A stretch of DNA of 64,000 bases from Lederbergia panacisoli (GCF_024626525.1 NZ_JANJGU010000002.1:1-64000), one strand, 5' to 3'. Numbered from the stretch's first letter, positions 39,476 to 50,128 are shown. The notes: a model not told the origin generated them from the letters alone. Numbers and translations are program-made.

Positions 39476-41388
39476 TTTACGTCCTCCTCGATTATTGTAA
39501 TTTCCCGTTTAAAAATCGTGACGGCTAATGGTGGTACTTTGATTTTTATATGATGCGGCAATCCATGCCATTTCTTCGGAAAACTAAAATGCTCCCCCTC
39601 ATTTAACTGACCTGAGCCGCCGAATTCATCGGCATCCGAATTAAATATTTCCTTATACTTACCACTCTCTGGAACGCCAACCTTATAGTCATATGAAACA
39701 TTAGAAGTAAAATTACAAATAATAATTAATTCATCATGTTGAGTCTTACCTCGTCTTCTAAATGCAATGACGCTTTGATCAATATTATGGGGATCTATCC
39801 ACTCGAATCCTTGAGACTTATGGTCTAACTCGAAAAGAGCAGGATTTTCCAAATAAAAATGATTTAGCGCTTTTACGTAATTAAAAATTCCTTTATGCAA
39901 AGGGTAGTCGAGTAAATGCCAATCAAGCTGATCTTGATCTTTCCACTCAGCATATTGTCCAAGTTCTCCCCCCATAAACATTAACTTTTTTCCAGGATGA
40001 ACCATCATATAACCATAAAGTAATCGCAAATTGGCAAATTGCTGCCACTGATCTCCAGGCATTTTATCTAATAGTGACTTTTTTCCATGGACAACCTCAT
40101 CATGTGATAATGGGAGCAAGAAATTTTCCGAATGTGTATACATAAATGAAAATGTCAGCAAATTATGATGCCATTTTCGATAAATAGGATCCTTTTTCAT
40201 ATAGTCAAGCAAGTCGTTCATCCAACCCATATTCCATTTATAATTAAATCCGAGACCACCCATATAGGTTGGTGCTGTAACAAGTGGTACATCAGAGCTA
40301 TCTTCTGCCATCACTAATGCATTGGGATGATACGCATATACAATTTCATTCAATTTACGCATAAAAGCATATGCTTCTAGATTCTCTTCGCCGCCAAATG
40401 AATTGTAAATTTTCTCCTCACCATCATGACGATCAAAATTAAGATAGAGCATGCTCGCGACAGCATCTACGCGAATACCATCAACATGGTATTCTTCAAG
40501 CCAAAATAATGCATTTGAGATTAAAAAACTTTGTACTTCTGGCCTGCCAAAATCAAACGTTAACGTTCCCCATGAGCGTTTTTCAGCCTTACGCGTATCT
40601 TTATATTCATAAATTGGTTTGCCATCAAAGTTTCTTAGACCGCAATCATCTTTACAAAAGTGTCCAGGCACCCAATCCATAATGACGCCTAGCTCGTTTT
40701 GATGACATACATCAACGAAATATTTAAAGTCATCCGGAGACCCATATCGAGAAGTTACAGAGAAATATCCGGTAATTTGGTATCCCCACGAAAGATCAAA
40801 TGGATGTTCCGCAAGCGGGAGCAATTCGATGTGGGTAAAACCTAAAGATTTAACATAAGGAACCAACTCATCAGCAAGCTCACAATATGTATAAAATTCC
40901 CCATCACCTTTCTTTTTCCATGACCCTAAGTGAACTTCATAAACTGAGATAGGTGATGAATATGCATGAAACTCCAACTTTTTTTTCTGAAAGTCCTGAT
41001 CCTGCCATTCATATATAGAAGGTTCTGTAACTAATGATGCAGTTGCTGGGCGGAGCTCAGATTGAAGAGCATATGGATCTGACTTTAAAAGAATTTCATC
41101 GTTAGGTGTAACAATTTTATATTTATAAGATGATCCTACTGGTATATTTGTAAAAAAACCTGCCCATAACCCTTCATTTGTAATTCGATTTAATGCGTAC
41201 GCTTCCCCGCTCCAATGATTAAAATCACCGACAACATAAATACATTTCGCGTTTGGGGCCCATATCGAAAATCTAAAACCATTTTTCCCCTTCCATCTGA
41301 TATGGTGGCAACCTAATATTTGTTGACTATGGTAGTTGGTACCTTGGTGGAATAAAAATATGTCCTGCTCAGAAATGTTAAAATACAA
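39472..41388 (-). CDS. glgB: 1,4-alpha-glucan branching enzyme
   Basis: GlgB (GH13, CBM48) makes alpha-1,6 branches in glycogen. The 638-residue protein has an N-terminal CBM48 module ([20 protein letters not shown], about residue 50). The catalytic barrel follows, with [38 protein letters not shown] (nucleophile Asp), MAEDSSDVP (acid/base Glu) and [15 protein letters not shown]. The open frame extends 10 codons further, but the TTG at 41388 lies 8 bases after AAAGGAG, which makes it the likely start. It is the first gene of glgBCDAP. A TATAAT box stands just upstream on the minus strand near 41430, without a good -35. Confidence 0.95.
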   Translation of the reverse strand: MYFNISEQDIFLFHQGTNYHSQQILGCHHIRWKGKNGFRFSIWAPNAKCIYVVGDFNHWSGEAYALNRITNEGLWAGFFTNIPVGSSYKYKIVTPNDEILLKSDPYALQSELRPATASLVTEPSIYEWQDQDFQKKKLEFHAYSSPISVYEVHLGSWKKKGDGEFYTYCELADELVPYVKSLGFTHIELLPLAEHPFDLSWGYQITGYFSVTSRYGSPDDFKYFVDVCHQNELGVIMDWVPGHFCKDDCGLRNFDGKPIYEYKDTRKAEKRSWGTLTFDFGRPEVQSFLISNALFWLEEYHVDGIRVDAVASMLYLNFDRHDGEEKIYNSFGGEENLEAYAFMRKLNEIVYAYHPNALVMAEDSSDVPLVTAPTYMGGLGFNYKWNMGWMNDLLDYMKKDPIYRKWHHNLLTFSFMYTHSENFLLPLSHDEVVHGKKSLLDKMPGDQWQQFANLRLLYGYMMVHPGKKLMFMGGELGQYAEWKDQDQLDWHLLDYPLHKGIFNYVKALNHFYLENPALFELDHKSQGFEWIDPHNIDQSVIAFRRRGKTQHDELIIICNFTSNVSYDYKVGVPESGKYKEIFNSDADEFGGSGQLNEGEHFSFPKKWHGLPHHIKIKVPPLAVTIFKREITIIEEDVN

Positions 41389-41642
41389 TACGTTGACTCC
41401 TTTCACGGACGATAACAATTCCTATTATAGGAGACAATCGGCACGTTTTAACGAAGATTCCTTCGACACATCTTTCAGAGATTTAAGCCTTTATGTATGG
41501 GTTTGTCGATTAAATTATTTAAATATAGCTCTATCTTTTTTATGTATAGATGATCAAGTTTAAGGTATTACTTACGTGAACAAGGGTGAGAACATATACT
41601 GCAAATACCTAGCCAGAGATTGGTTAAAAAGGAGTGGCATTT

Positions 41643-43721
41643 GTGGATACACATGTAGCGTGGATAGATGATTTTCATCATATAACATTAAAAACGAATA
41701 ATATTTCAACTCTAATTCTTCAAGATTTGCCAAAGATTTATTGGCCAAGAAAAAAGAAATATTTTATGGCAAAAATAAAAAATGTAACCGGTTCATCTAC
41801 TGTTAATATAGGATTTTCTGATTTTCTTCCAATGGGTGAAATATTAGAATTAATATGGGGTGAGGAGACCTTTCCAGTGTACCCAAGGGCGGTTGTTCAA
41901 ACGAAATGGTTTGATGAAAATTATTCTGCAATTGATGAAAAATTAGGAGCGTATTGTATTAATGACATCACATATTTTTCAATTTGGGCACCAATTGCCA
42001 CATCGGTAACATTATATTTGAATAATATGGCAAAAAAGTTAAATCGACAAAAAAAAGGTGTATGGACTTGTCAAATAGATGGAAATTGGCATGGTTCTGC
42101 ATACGAATATGAAATAACGGTCAATGGAAAAACGATGCGCGTAAATGATCCTTATGCAAAATCATTGCTTGCCAATAGTGAAAAAGGAATTGTTATAGAT
42201 TTTTCTAAAACAAACCAAATCACAGCAAAAAGGCCAGTTATAGAAAGTTTACAGGATGCCATTATTTACGAATTGCATGTTAGGGACGCAACCATTCATC
42301 CTGAAAGCGGAGTTAAAAATAAAGGTACCTTTCTTGGTTTAAGTGAAAAAGAAGCAAAAACTGAAAATGGTTTTTCCACTGGATTATCCTATATTAAAGA
42401 TTTGGGGTTTACCCATATTCAGCTGTTGCCAATCAATGATTTTGCCCGTGTAAACGAGCTCGAGCCAAAGGAGCAGTATAATTGGGGATATGATCCATTA
42501 TTTTTCCAAGCCTTAGAAGGAAGTTATTCCATATCTCCGAATGATCCTATATCTAGAATTAATGAATGTAAAAATATGATTCAGTCTTTCCATGAAGCTG
42601 GACTTTCCGTCATATTGGATGTTGTTTTTAATCATGTATTTATTATGGAACAATCACCATTTGAAAAGCTTGTCCCGGGTTACTACTTCCGCTATAAAGA
42701 AGACGGGAGTATTAGTAATGGCACCGGTGTCGGTAATGATTTAGCTACTGAGCGAACAATGGTTCGAAAACTCATTTTAGATACGATTGATTTATTTATA
42801 TCGGAATATCAAGTGTCTGGTTTTAGATTTGACTTAATGGGCGCAATTGATATAGAGACAATGAATGAAATCGCTCGCCGTTGTGAAAAAGAATCAAATC
42901 CAATAATGCTGCTAGGAGAAGGTTGGGATCTTGCAACTGCATTAGATCCATTTAAAAGGGCAACCACTGTAAATTCAGATCAATTACAAGGCATTCGATT
43001 TTTCAACGATTATTTTCGAGATTCATTGAAAGGAAATTTATTTAATGAGGCTGATACCGGTTATGTCAATGGTGGAGGACGACTTGTGGAACGGCTGCCT
43101 CATCTTGTGATGGGATCAAATGTTGAAGGGTTAAGCCACCTGCAAACAATTAATTACGTTGAATGTCATGATAATCATACATTATGGGATCGATTGATAT
43201 TAACAAACAGTCATGAAAATGATGATGTAAGAAAAAAAATACATTCACTAGCCACAGGTATCACCTTATTAAGCCAAGGCGTTCCATTTATTCATGCCGG
43301 TCAAGAATGGTTTAGAACAAAGCAAGGGATTGAAAATAGTTATATTTCAGGAGATGAAATAAATCAATTAGATTGGAAGAAAAGGGAGTTAGAAGAAAAA
43401 AATATTAAGTTTATTGATAATCTTATTTCTATGCGAAAAAAATATGAAGTTTTTCGTTTAAGATCAGATGATGAGATTAGAAGAAGACTGCACGTATTAA
43501 AAACACCTAAGCCTTTATTTGCCTACACATTATTCGGCAATGGTGAAGATTTTACTATTTATATTAATCCAACAAAAGAAAACTATAATTTGCAATTACC
43601 TTCACCTGGTTTATGGAAAGTAGTAGCTACAAATGATTTAATAAATGCTAATCGTGACATCGAGGGAGAATTTATTGTTGTTGGGCCTTATGTGTTAGTT
43701 GTGTTAATAAAGAAAAGATAA
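41643..43721 (+). CDS. pulA: Type I pullulanase (intracellular)
   Basis: Pullulanase splits alpha-1,6 links, so it debranches glycogen or imported alpha-glucans. The 692-residue protein has the type I signature YNWGYDP and the GH13 regions DVVFNHVF, GFRFDLMGAID (nucleophile Asp), LLGEGWDL (acid/base Glu) and VECHDNHTLWD. It also has a CBM48-like N-terminal half with YFSIWAPIATSVTLYL. There is no signal peptide, consistent with a cytoplasmic enzyme like B. subtilis AmyX (about 718 residues). The GTG at 41643 follows AAAGGAG at 8 bases. It diverges from the glg operon and presumably works with it. Confidence 0.95.
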   Translation: MDTHVAWIDDFHHITLKTNNISTLILQDLPKIYWPRKKKYFMAKIKNVTGSSTVNIGFSDFLPMGEILELIWGEETFPVYPRAVVQTKWFDENYSAIDEKLGAYCINDITYFSIWAPIATSVTLYLNNMAKKLNRQKKGVWTCQIDGNWHGSAYEYEITVNGKTMRVNDPYAKSLLANSEKGIVIDFSKTNQITAKRPVIESLQDAIIYELHVRDATIHPESGVKNKGTFLGLSEKEAKTENGFSTGLSYIKDLGFTHIQLLPINDFARVNELEPKEQYNWGYDPLFFQALEGSYSISPNDPISRINECKNMIQSFHEAGLSVILDVVFNHVFIMEQSPFEKLVPGYYFRYKEDGSISNGTGVGNDLATERTMVRKLILDTIDLFISEYQVSGFRFDLMGAIDIETMNEIARRCEKESNPIMLLGEGWDLATALDPFKRATTVNSDQLQGIRFFNDYFRDSLKGNLFNEADTGYVNGGGRLVERLPHLVMGSNVEGLSHLQTINYVECHDNHTLWDRLILTNSHENDDVRKKIHSLATGITLLSQGVPFIHAGQEWFRTKQGIENSYISGDEINQLDWKKRELEEKNIKFIDNLISMRKKYEVFRLRSDDEIRRRLHVLKTPKPLFAYTLFGNGEDFTIYINPTKENYNLQLPSPGLWKVVATNDLINANRDIEGEFIVVGPYVLVVLIKKR

Positions 43722-43767
43722 ACTGTTTAATATTAAAACTCACACTTTCCAATAAAAAAGAAAAAAA

Positions 43768-43788
43768 CCGGGAAGATTTTCTTCCCGG
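43768..43788. terminator. Terminator between convergent pulA and cotE
   Basis: CCGGGAAG and CTTCCCGG form an 8-bp stem with a 5-base loop; the minus strand continues with seven Ts, so it mainly serves cotE. Confidence 0.88.
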
Positions 43789-43791
43789 ACT

Positions 43792-44352
43792 TTATTCTGC
43801 TTCATTCGCGACGAGGAAATCTGGATTAATCTCCTCAGCTAATTCGCTGTCAGTTAATTCTTCAGTCCAATCCTCATCTTCATCCTCATCATCACAAGGA
43901 CATTCACCTGGGTGAACTGCTACGCAAACCTTTGTTTCACCTATTACTTCCACTAGAAACTCTCTTTCATTGCTTACTAGAATCTTGTTGCCCTTTTTGG
44001 AAATCACTGCTTCTAAACAATTAGGCTGTTGGAGAACTCGTGCAGATACTACCTTATCATCTAAGCAATCAGGGTCTTGATAATGAAGTGCGATGACATC
44101 TTTATAATCCACTCTCTCCGTTGCTACTGATGTTTTCGTGTTATCGTGATGGGAATACCAAACATTCATATCAAAAGAACCGCTTACTTCGACCTTTTTG
44201 CCGACTTTGCGCGCTTCATATTTATGATTGATAATCCAGCAGCCTAAAATGCTCGAAGGATGATGCTGCGGGCTGATCGCATTGTTGGAATTTGTATATT
44301 TTTTCCCTTTCGCCACGACCGCTTTTGTTATTATTTCTCTATATTCTGCCAT
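43792..44352 (-). CDS. cotE: CotE, spore outer coat morphogenetic protein
   Basis: CotE directs assembly of the outer spore coat. The 186-residue protein matches CotE throughout: [50 protein letters not shown], and a C-terminal acidic stretch ([27 protein letters not shown]), which in B. subtilis interacts with other coat proteins. GAGGAGG precedes the ATG. A sporulation-type promoter lies about 100 bases upstream. The gene is followed by a terminator and is independent of its neighbours, as expected for a mother-cell gene. Confidence 0.97.
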   Translation of the reverse strand: MAEYREIITKAVVAKGKKYTNSNNAISPQHHPSSILGCWIINHKYEARKVGKKVEVSGSFDMNVWYSHHDNTKTSVATERVDYKDVIALHYQDPDCLDDKVVSARVLQQPNCLEAVISKKGNKILVSNEREFLVEVIGETKVCVAVHPGECPCDDEDEDEDWTEELTDSELAEEINPDFLVANEAE

Positions 44353-44451
44353 TCGAGCGAACCCTCCTCATTCATTTTCCCTTCATCGTATGCATTTCTC
44401 TAGACGAATGTGCTTATTACGTGAAGGCTAATTCACTAGGTCTAACTATGA

Positions 44452-44478
44452 TATTGTATGTAAAGCAAAGGATTTTGT
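44452..44478 (-). promoter_or_regulatory. Likely sporulation-sigma promoter of cotE
   Basis: On the minus strand CATACAATA (44460-44452) matches the -10 of sigma-K (CATANNNTA) and sigma-E (CATACAMT). An AC dinucleotide stands 16 bases upstream as the sigma-K -35 core. B. subtilis cotE is known to be read by both mother-cell sigma factors. Confidence 0.5.
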
Positions 44479-44520
44479 TTAAGATCTACCCTTTATTTCA
44501 CCGATTTGGGCACATTGAAA

Positions 44521-44550
44521 AAGCCATTATCCACAATTGGATAATGGCTT
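44521..44550 (-). terminator. Terminator after ricA
   Basis: AAGCCATTATCC and GGATAATGGCTT form a perfect 12-bp stem with a 6-base loop, and a T-run follows on the minus strand. Confidence 0.92.
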
Positions 44551-44556
44551 ACTACT

Positions 44557-44985
44557 TTATGAACAGCTGGACCCGCTGTATTTTATTTTTGAACCTGTTT
44601 CACCGGAGAGCAAGTCGCCGCCGGTTGAGATTAAAATTTCATCTGTTACTTTATTAGAAATAGCTGATGCAACTAATTGGAGTAAATCATTTACATCGAT
44701 TTGTGATTGTTTAAATTCCTGTACGATTGGAATTTCATCTAGTTCAGCTTCTAGTTTTTCAAGTTTTTCTTCCGTTAATTGCAATGCTCTATCTTTACCA
44801 TAGTGTTGAAAATTAACAGCTTGTTTTTGTAAACTTTTAATACTCGCAATCATTTCTCGAACTGTTTGGTTTTCATTGATCCCGGCTTCCGCACGTTTAA
44901 AAAAATCAACCTCTTCAGTTTCTGCTATCATTTTTGCCAATTCATGGGCTTGTTTTAATATATCATCTTTCGTATATTTCCCCAT
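44557..44985 (-). CDS. ricA: RicA (YmcA), RNase Y specificity factor subunit
   Basis: RicA with RicF and RicT forms the complex that steers RNase Y cleavage and is needed for competence, biofilms and sporulation. The 142-residue protein is helical with the family core AKMIAETEEVDFFKRAEAGINEN, KQAVNFQHYGK and the tail TGGDLLSGETGSK, ending in a single Cys (SCS) that may help bind the iron-sulfur cluster of the complex. It lies directly after miaB with its ATG next to the miaB stop codon. RNase Y itself is encoded at 48-50 kb. Its position is conserved. Confidence 0.95.
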   Translation of the reverse strand: MGKYTKDDILKQAHELAKMIAETEEVDFFKRAEAGINENQTVREMIASIKSLQKQAVNFQHYGKDRALQLTEEKLEKLEAELDEIPIVQEFKQSQIDVNDLLQLVASAISNKVTDEILISTGGDLLSGETGSKIKYSGSSCS

Positions 44986-44986
44986 G

Positions 44987-46531
44987 TTACATCACCTCTA
45001 CTGATTCTAGTTCTTCAACCATTTCGCCATCTAAGGTCCATGTTTTTGCTTCTCTGATTTTTACATTTACTAATTGACCGATTGCAGATTTTGGTCCTTT
45101 AAAGTTTACAAGCTTATTTTTTCTTGTATACCCAGAAAGGATTTCAGGGTTATTTTTGCTTTCGCCTTCAACAAGCACTTCCACAATTTGACCCTTATAT
45201 TTTTTCATTGCTTCCCTCGATAATTCATTTACAAGGTCATTTAAACGTTGCAAACGGGCTTTTTTCACTTCCATTGAGACATTATCCTTCATTTTTGCAG
45301 CAGGAGTTCCTTCCCTCGGTGAGTAAATAAACGTATAGGCAATTTCAAAACCAACTTCTCGATAAAGAGACATCGTTTCTTCAAATTGTTCATCCGTTTC
45401 GTTTGGAAAACCTACAATAATATCCGTAGAAAGTGAAACATCAGGGATGGCTTCTTTAATTTTTCTTACAAGTTCAAGATATTGTTCTCTTGTATATTTA
45501 CGACCCATGATTTTTAATATATCACTTGAACCAGATTGAACGGGTAGATGAATATGTTCAACCATATTTCCTTTTTTTGCAAGCACTTCAATTAAATGAT
45601 CATCAAAATCGCGTGGATGGCTAGTTGTAAAGCGAATTCTCGGGATATTGATTTTTCTTAAATCATCCATTAAATCGCCTAAACGATAATTGAGATCTTC
45701 AAAATCTTTCCCATAGGCATTAACATTTTGACCAAGCAACGTGATTTCTTGATACCCATGTGCAGCCAATTGCCGTACTTCTTGGATAATTTCTTTCGGT
45801 CGTCGGCTTCGCTCTTTTCCTCTTGTAAAAGGCACGATGCAATAAGTGCAAAATTTATCGCAGCCGTACATTATATTTACCCAAGCTTTAATATTCCCTC
45901 TACGTACTTTCGGTAAGTTTTCAATGACGTCGCCTTCTTTTGACCATACTTCAACAACCATTTCCTTAGACATATATGCTTCATGCAAAATGTCTGGCAG
46001 GCGATGGATATTATGTGTTCCGAAAATCATATCAACGAATTGGTGCTTCTCTAGGATTCTGTTAACGACAGATTCTTGTTGTGACATACATCCGCAAACA
46101 CCTAGCAATAAATCTGGTTTTTCTAATTTCAAAGATTTCAAGTGACCGAGTTCACCAAATACTTTGTTTTCGGCATTTTCTCTAATAGCGCATGTATTAA
46201 GTAAAATCACATCTGCATCTTCTACTGTATCAGTAACCTCATAACCTAAACCACTAAAGATTCCTGCCATGACTTCTGTGTCATGTTCGTTCATCTGGCA
46301 GCCATACGTGCGTATATAAAATTTACGGCCTGTGCCCATACCTTGATATTTTTCATCTATTTCATAATCATTATGATACTTGATTTCTTCTCTCCCACGC
46401 CTTCTAGCATCCTTCAAGGATGGAGGAGTGTATACGGTTTGGAAATATTGACTATAATCCTTTTCCTTTTTCAGGCTAGGAGTAGTAGATTGGTTAACTT
46501 GTTGACTTTCTAAACGTTGTTTCTCGTTCAT
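44987..46531 (-). CDS. miaB: MiaB, tRNA methylthiotransferase
   Basis: MiaB is a radical-SAM enzyme that adds a methylthio group to i6A37 in tRNA, after MiaA. The 514-residue protein has a Bacillus-type N-terminal extension of about 65 residues. The UPF0004 domain has cluster cysteines in [22 protein letters not shown] and [10 protein letters not shown]. The radical-SAM motif is [13 protein letters not shown], and a C-terminal TRAM domain follows ([12 protein letters not shown]...). The ATG at 46531 follows AAAGGGG; the frame upstream of it has no binding site. It is translationally close to ricA. Confidence 0.97.
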   Translation of the reverse strand: MNEKQRLESQQVNQSTTPSLKKEKDYSQYFQTVYTPPSLKDARRRGREEIKYHNDYEIDEKYQGMGTGRKFYIRTYGCQMNEHDTEVMAGIFSGLGYEVTDTVEDADVILLNTCAIRENAENKVFGELGHLKSLKLEKPDLLLGVCGCMSQQESVVNRILEKHQFVDMIFGTHNIHRLPDILHEAYMSKEMVVEVWSKEGDVIENLPKVRRGNIKAWVNIMYGCDKFCTYCIVPFTRGKERSRRPKEIIQEVRQLAAHGYQEITLLGQNVNAYGKDFEDLNYRLGDLMDDLRKINIPRIRFTTSHPRDFDDHLIEVLAKKGNMVEHIHLPVQSGSSDILKIMGRKYTREQYLELVRKIKEAIPDVSLSTDIIVGFPNETDEQFEETMSLYREVGFEIAYTFIYSPREGTPAAKMKDNVSMEVKKARLQRLNDLVNELSREAMKKYKGQIVEVLVEGESKNNPEILSGYTRKNKLVNFKGPKSAIGQLVNVKIREAKTWTLDGEMVEELESVEVM

Positions 46532-46664
46532 GAAAATCCCCTTTCTTCTTATCGTAAATCGATGAACGAAAATGTTATTCATTACATGTATCCATTCTAT
46601 TAGTATATAGCCTTTTATTTTTGAATACAACTTAAGGCCCTATTTGTTGAATAAAATTCGAAAA

Positions 46665-46692
46665 GACTTGATTGCATCTCTGCAATCAAGTC
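46665..46692 (-). terminator. Terminator after spoVS
   Basis: GACTTGATTGCA and TGCAATCAAGTC form a perfect 12-bp stem with a 4-base loop, followed by TTTTCG on the minus strand. Confidence 0.88.
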
Positions 46693-46721
46693 CTAATTAT
46701 ACATCTTTTACATTTTATTTT

Positions 46722-46982
46722 TTACCTTGGCTCAACAATAAGCTTGATGGCTGTTCTTTCTTCTCCATCAATAATGATATCTGTAAAAGCAGGTATACAA
46801 ATTAAGTCAACACCACCTGGGGCGACAAATCCCCTTGCTATAGCTACTGCTTTCACTGCTTGATTCAATGCTCCAGCCCCTATTGCTTGGATTTCTGCAT
46901 TGCCTCTTTCCCGGAGAACACCTGCTAGCGCGCCCGCCACAGAATTTGGATTAGATTTTGCTGAAACTTTTAATATTTCCAT
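46722..46982 (-). CDS. spoVS: SpoVS, stage V sporulation protein S
   Basis: SpoVS is a small Alba-like protein needed for spore coat assembly and for engulfment progress. The 86-residue protein (MEILKVSAKSNPNSVAGALAGVLRERG...) is nearly the family consensus, with GAGALNQAVKAVAIARG and the C-terminal EERTAIKLIVEPR. The ATG at 46982 follows AAGGAGG; the frame runs 17 codons further but without support. In B. subtilis tdh and kbl lie between miaB and spoVS; here they are absent. Upstream is a 489-base repeat-filled gap. Confidence 0.97.
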   Translation of the reverse strand: MEILKVSAKSNPNSVAGALAGVLRERGNAEIQAIGAGALNQAVKAVAIARGFVAPGGVDLICIPAFTDIIIDGEERTAIKLIVEPR

Positions 46983-47171
46983 TTCTTGTTCCTCCTTGTC
47001 ATTTCCCCATAGCGATCGTCTTGTCATTCTCAATCGCAGTTAACCTTTCCATTGTTACTATATTCAGGGAATTTATGAACTATTCCGGATTGTCCAAAAC
47101 ACATGACAGGAGAATTAGAAAGGTGAAAAGCGCCTTGCTCTTCGACATACAGGCCCACGGGATGCGGGTCC

Positions 47172-47208
47172 GTCGACGTGCCGCAGGACGTGGCGATTTT
47201 TAGTCGAC
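47172..47208. repeat. Family D hairpin repeat, spoVS-ymdB gap
   Basis: Ends are GTCGAC palindromes; the centre is GTGCCGCAGGACGTGGC followed by a T-run and TAGTCGAC. It matches, in reverse, the hairpin inserted in the repeat at 30408-30446. Confidence 0.7.
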
Positions 47209-47247
47209 GTTCTTTTTTTGGCCCAAGACTTGCGATAAAGGAAACAC

Positions 47248-47382
47248 GGCGAGGTTGGAAAAGCGGAAGTCGCCTGATCAGCCCCGACAAGCAAATGTCC
47301 TGAGGCAAAAAAAGTCCGTATTTTGACTTTTATTGCCTCAGGTTATTTGACCTCGAGGGGCTGGCGACTGAAGCTAGACAAG
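47248..47382. repeat. Family C palindromic element, spoVS-ymdB gap
   Basis: Outer arms GGAAAAGCGGAAGTCGCC and GGCGACTGAAGCTAGAC, then GCCCCGACAAGC and CCTCGAGGGGC, then CTGAGGCAA and TTGCCTCAG make a nested stem; the centre is an AGTC...GACT hairpin. The reverse complement aligns at both ends with the insert at 63237-63365. Confidence 0.8.
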
Positions 47383-47455
47383 ACGAGCCTGGCTTCCTAC
47401 GCAAGCGAAAAGGACAAGAAGTTTGCTAGTCGATAGGCGATGGAGCCAGACATCA
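47383..47455. repeat. Family C tail-like segment before ymdB
   Basis: CTACGCAAGCGAAAAGG, ACAAGAAGTTTGCTAGTCG and ATAGGCGATGGAGCCAGAC match, with few changes, the minus-strand sequence at 23225-23275 in the hfq-spoVK gap. Confidence 0.7.
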
Positions 47456-47471
47456 AGATTATGGATTTTAA

Positions 47472-48272
47472 TTATTCCTCAAACATTGGCTGATCATCGT
47501 TGATGCGAATTGTTTTTATATTTAATGCTTTACCAGATTGATTATCAATATTAATTAAACATGCACTAAGTTGTTTCCTTCCTGTTTTTGGCACTTCAAA
47601 ACGGGTTGGCAGGGCAGTTATGAATTTCTTAATAACAGCTTCTCTCTCCATTCCAAGGATTCCGTCATACGGTCCTGTCATTCCAACATCTGTCAAATAG
47701 GCAGTTCCATTAGGGAGAATTCGATGGTCTGCTGTTTGCACATGTGTATGTGTACCAATTACGGCAGATACTTGCCCATCAACATACCAGCCCAGCGCTT
47801 GCTTTTCACTTGTCGCTTCAGCATGGAAGTCAACAAAAATAATATTTGTCCGTTTCTTTGCGATTGCTGTAAGTTCATCCACCTTTTTAAATGGGCAATC
47901 AAGCGGCGGCATAAAGGTTCTCCCCTGCAAGTTGATGACCGCAATCTCGAGGGAATTCATTCTAATAAAAATCAAACCATTTCCAGGAGTATTTTCTGGG
48001 AAGTTGGCTGGTCTTACTAAGTATTTCGCATTATCAATAAACTCAAAAATATCTTTATTGTCCCAAGAATGATTTCCGAGAGTTACAGCATTTGCACCTG
48101 CTTCTAAAAATTGCTTATAAATTTGTTCCGTTATCCCTCTTCCACCTGCGGCATTTTCTCCGTTTACAATGGTTAGATGAGGACGGTATTTTCTTTTTAA
48201 TGCGGGAAGATATTCCTTAATCATTTCCCTACCAGGCGATCCTACAACATCGCCAACAAATAAAATGTCCAT
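47472..48272 (-). CDS. ymdB: YmdB, metallophosphodiesterase
   Basis: YmdB is a two-metal phosphodiesterase active on cyclic nucleotides that controls the switch between motility and biofilm in B. subtilis. The 266-residue protein has the ordered motifs VGDVVGSPGR (Asp 8), VNGENAAGG (about 37), LGNHSWDNKD (about 65), VDFHAEATSEK (about 147) and GTHTHVQTAD (about 172). These supply the metal ligands. It follows rny by about 80 bases with a terminator between, and keeps the conserved rny-ymdB-spoVS order. Confidence 0.95.
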   Translation of the reverse strand: MDILFVGDVVGSPGREMIKEYLPALKRKYRPHLTIVNGENAAGGRGITEQIYKQFLEAGANAVTLGNHSWDNKDIFEFIDNAKYLVRPANFPENTPGNGLIFIRMNSLEIAVINLQGRTFMPPLDCPFKKVDELTAIAKKRTNIIFVDFHAEATSEKQALGWYVDGQVSAVIGTHTHVQTADHRILPNGTAYLTDVGMTGPYDGILGMEREAVIKKFITALPTRFEVPKTGRKQLSACLINIDNQSGKALNIKTIRINDDQPMFEE

Positions 48273-48333
48273 ATAAATCCCTTTCTAGCGTGAAGTTCAT
48301 TCTAAGTTCTATTCTATCATTATAGACACAAAA

Positions 48334-48357
48334 AAGCAGTGTGAGATCACACTGCTT
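48334..48357 (-). terminator. Terminator at the end of rny
   Basis: AAGCAGTGTGA and TCACACTGCTT form an 11-bp stem with only 2 bases of loop, followed by TTTTTTG on the minus strand. It overlaps the rny stop codon. Confidence 0.85.
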
Positions 48358-49918
48358 ATTTTGCATATTCAACAGCCCTTGTTTCACGAATGACAGTGAC
48401 TTTGATATGACCTGGATAATCAAGGTCATCCTCAATTCTCTTACGGATATCTCGAGCTAGTCTATGTGCTTCCAAGTCATTGATTTGTTCTGGTTTCACA
48501 ATTATGCGAACCTCTCTACCAGCTTGGATGGCAAATGACTTCTCTACCCCTTCATACGACTCGGAGATTTCCTCCAATTTTTCAAGGCGCCTTATATAAT
48601 TTTCTAGCGTCTCACTTCTGGCACCCGGTCGTGCAGCTGATAGTGCATCTGCAGCAGCGACTAGGACAGAAATAACAGATGTTGGCTCTGTGTCCCCATG
48701 GTGAGAAGCAATACTGTTAATGACAACGGCATGCTCTTTATACTTAGTCGCAAGCTCAATTCCGATTTCAACATGGCTTCCTTCCACTTCATGGTCAATG
48801 GCTTTACCAATGTCATGAAGCAATCCTGCACGGCGGGCAAGAGTTTCATCCTCTCCGAGTTCCGCTGCAAGAAGACCAGATAGGAAGGCAACTTCCATGG
48901 AATGCTTTAGAACGTTTTGCCCATAGCTTGTCCGGTATTTTAAGCGTCCGAGAATTTTAATCAAGTCAGGATGCAATCCGTGGACTCCCACTTCAAATGT
49001 CGTTTGTTCACCAATTTCACGAATGTGTTCATCCACTTCCCGCCTTGCTTTATCAACCATCTCTTCAATGCGTGCTGGATGGATTCGACCATCTTGAACA
49101 AGTTTCTCTAACGCAATTCGAGCCGTTTCCCGCCTAATTGGATCAAAACCGGAAAGAATGACAGCCTCTGGTGTATCATCTATGATGAGATCTATCCCTG
49201 TCAATGTTTCAAGCGTTCGAATGTTTCGGCCTTCGCGACCAATAATTCGACCTTTCATTTCATCGTTAGGCAGATTGACGACGGATACTGTTGTTTCCGC
49301 TACGTGTTCGGCTGCACAACGTTGAATGGCGAGAGATAGAATATTCTTAGCTTTCTTATCCGCTTCTTCTTTTGCTCGCATTTCACTTTCTTTTATCATG
49401 ATGGCCGATTCATGTGCTAATTCCTTTTCGACACCCGATAAAATGATTGATTTTGCTTCATCACGAGTCAAGCCTGAAATGCGTTCTAACTCACTTTTCT
49501 GCTTGCGGATCATCTCATCCACTTTGCTTTCCATCTCTTCAATATGTTGTTGTCTTTCATTAAGAGATTCCTCTTTCTTTTCAAGCAAATTTTCGCGCTT
49601 GTCAAGAGTTTCGTCTTTCCTGTCGAGGTTCTCCTCCTTTTGCAATAAGCGGTTTTCTTGTTTTTGCAATTCGGTTCTTCTGTCCCGAAGTTCACGTTCA
49701 GTTTCAGTTCGAAGTTTATGATTTTCATCCTTTGCTTCCAACAGGGCTTCTTTTTTCATAGATTCCGCGGCGCGGCTTGCGTCTTCCAATATTAACTCTG
49801 CAGAACCTCTAGCACCTGTTATTTTTGCTTGAGCAAATGTTTTAAAGATGAAATAGCCAACAACTACACCGACGATAAGGCTAAGCAAAATGGAGATGAT
49901 GATTGCGAGTGTACCCAT
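48356..49918 (-). CDS. rny: RNase Y, membrane-bound endoribonuclease
   Basis: RNase Y starts the decay of many mRNAs in Bacillus. The 520-residue protein has an N-terminal transmembrane helix (about residues 4-26) and a long charged coiled coil (about 45-190). A KH domain follows with [26 protein letters not shown], then an HD domain with [12 protein letters not shown] and a conserved SHHGD further along. Length equals the B. subtilis protein. The GAGGGGG before the ATG is strong. It lies between recA and ymdB as usual. Confidence 0.98.
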   Translation of the reverse strand: MGTLAIIISILLSLIVGVVVGYFIFKTFAQAKITGARGSAELILEDASRAAESMKKEALLEAKDENHKLRTETERELRDRRTELQKQENRLLQKEENLDRKDETLDKRENLLEKKEESLNERQQHIEEMESKVDEMIRKQKSELERISGLTRDEAKSIILSGVEKELAHESAIMIKESEMRAKEEADKKAKNILSLAIQRCAAEHVAETTVSVVNLPNDEMKGRIIGREGRNIRTLETLTGIDLIIDDTPEAVILSGFDPIRRETARIALEKLVQDGRIHPARIEEMVDKARREVDEHIREIGEQTTFEVGVHGLHPDLIKILGRLKYRTSYGQNVLKHSMEVAFLSGLLAAELGEDETLARRAGLLHDIGKAIDHEVEGSHVEIGIELATKYKEHAVVINSIASHHGDTEPTSVISVLVAAADALSAARPGARSETLENYIRRLEKLEEISESYEGVEKSFAIQAGREVRIIVKPEQINDLEAHRLARDIRKRIEDDLDYPGHIKVTVIRETRAVEYAK

Positions 49919-50128
49919 AAATTCACCCCCTCTTGCTATTAACTTGTATCATGTTTTTAACATGTCGGCTGGTACATTGTTACATAGGTTTCAATATACT
50001 GAGCCAAGCTCAAAATTTTCATGCGAAAAAAATGTAAAATATACATGTTAATTTTATAGTTGTGGCGTTTCATTGTCAAGGGATGTTCGTTTTATGTTTG
50101 GCTTTTTCGTTATCTATCGATAAATGGA

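Larger units (their letters stand above)
46983..47471. other. 489-base spoVS-ymdB gap with repeat elements
   Basis: No gene is seen. From spoVS outward: about 130 bases likely to hold the spoVS promoter, a family D hairpin (47172-47208), a family C element with a long stem (about 47248-47382), and a C-type tail (about 47383-47455) ending just before ymdB. Confidence 0.65.

Noticed and set aside
47030-47308. A 92-aa minus-strand frame in the spoVS-ymdB gap
   Set aside because: It runs through palindromic repeat sequence, has no binding site and no recognisable protein pattern.
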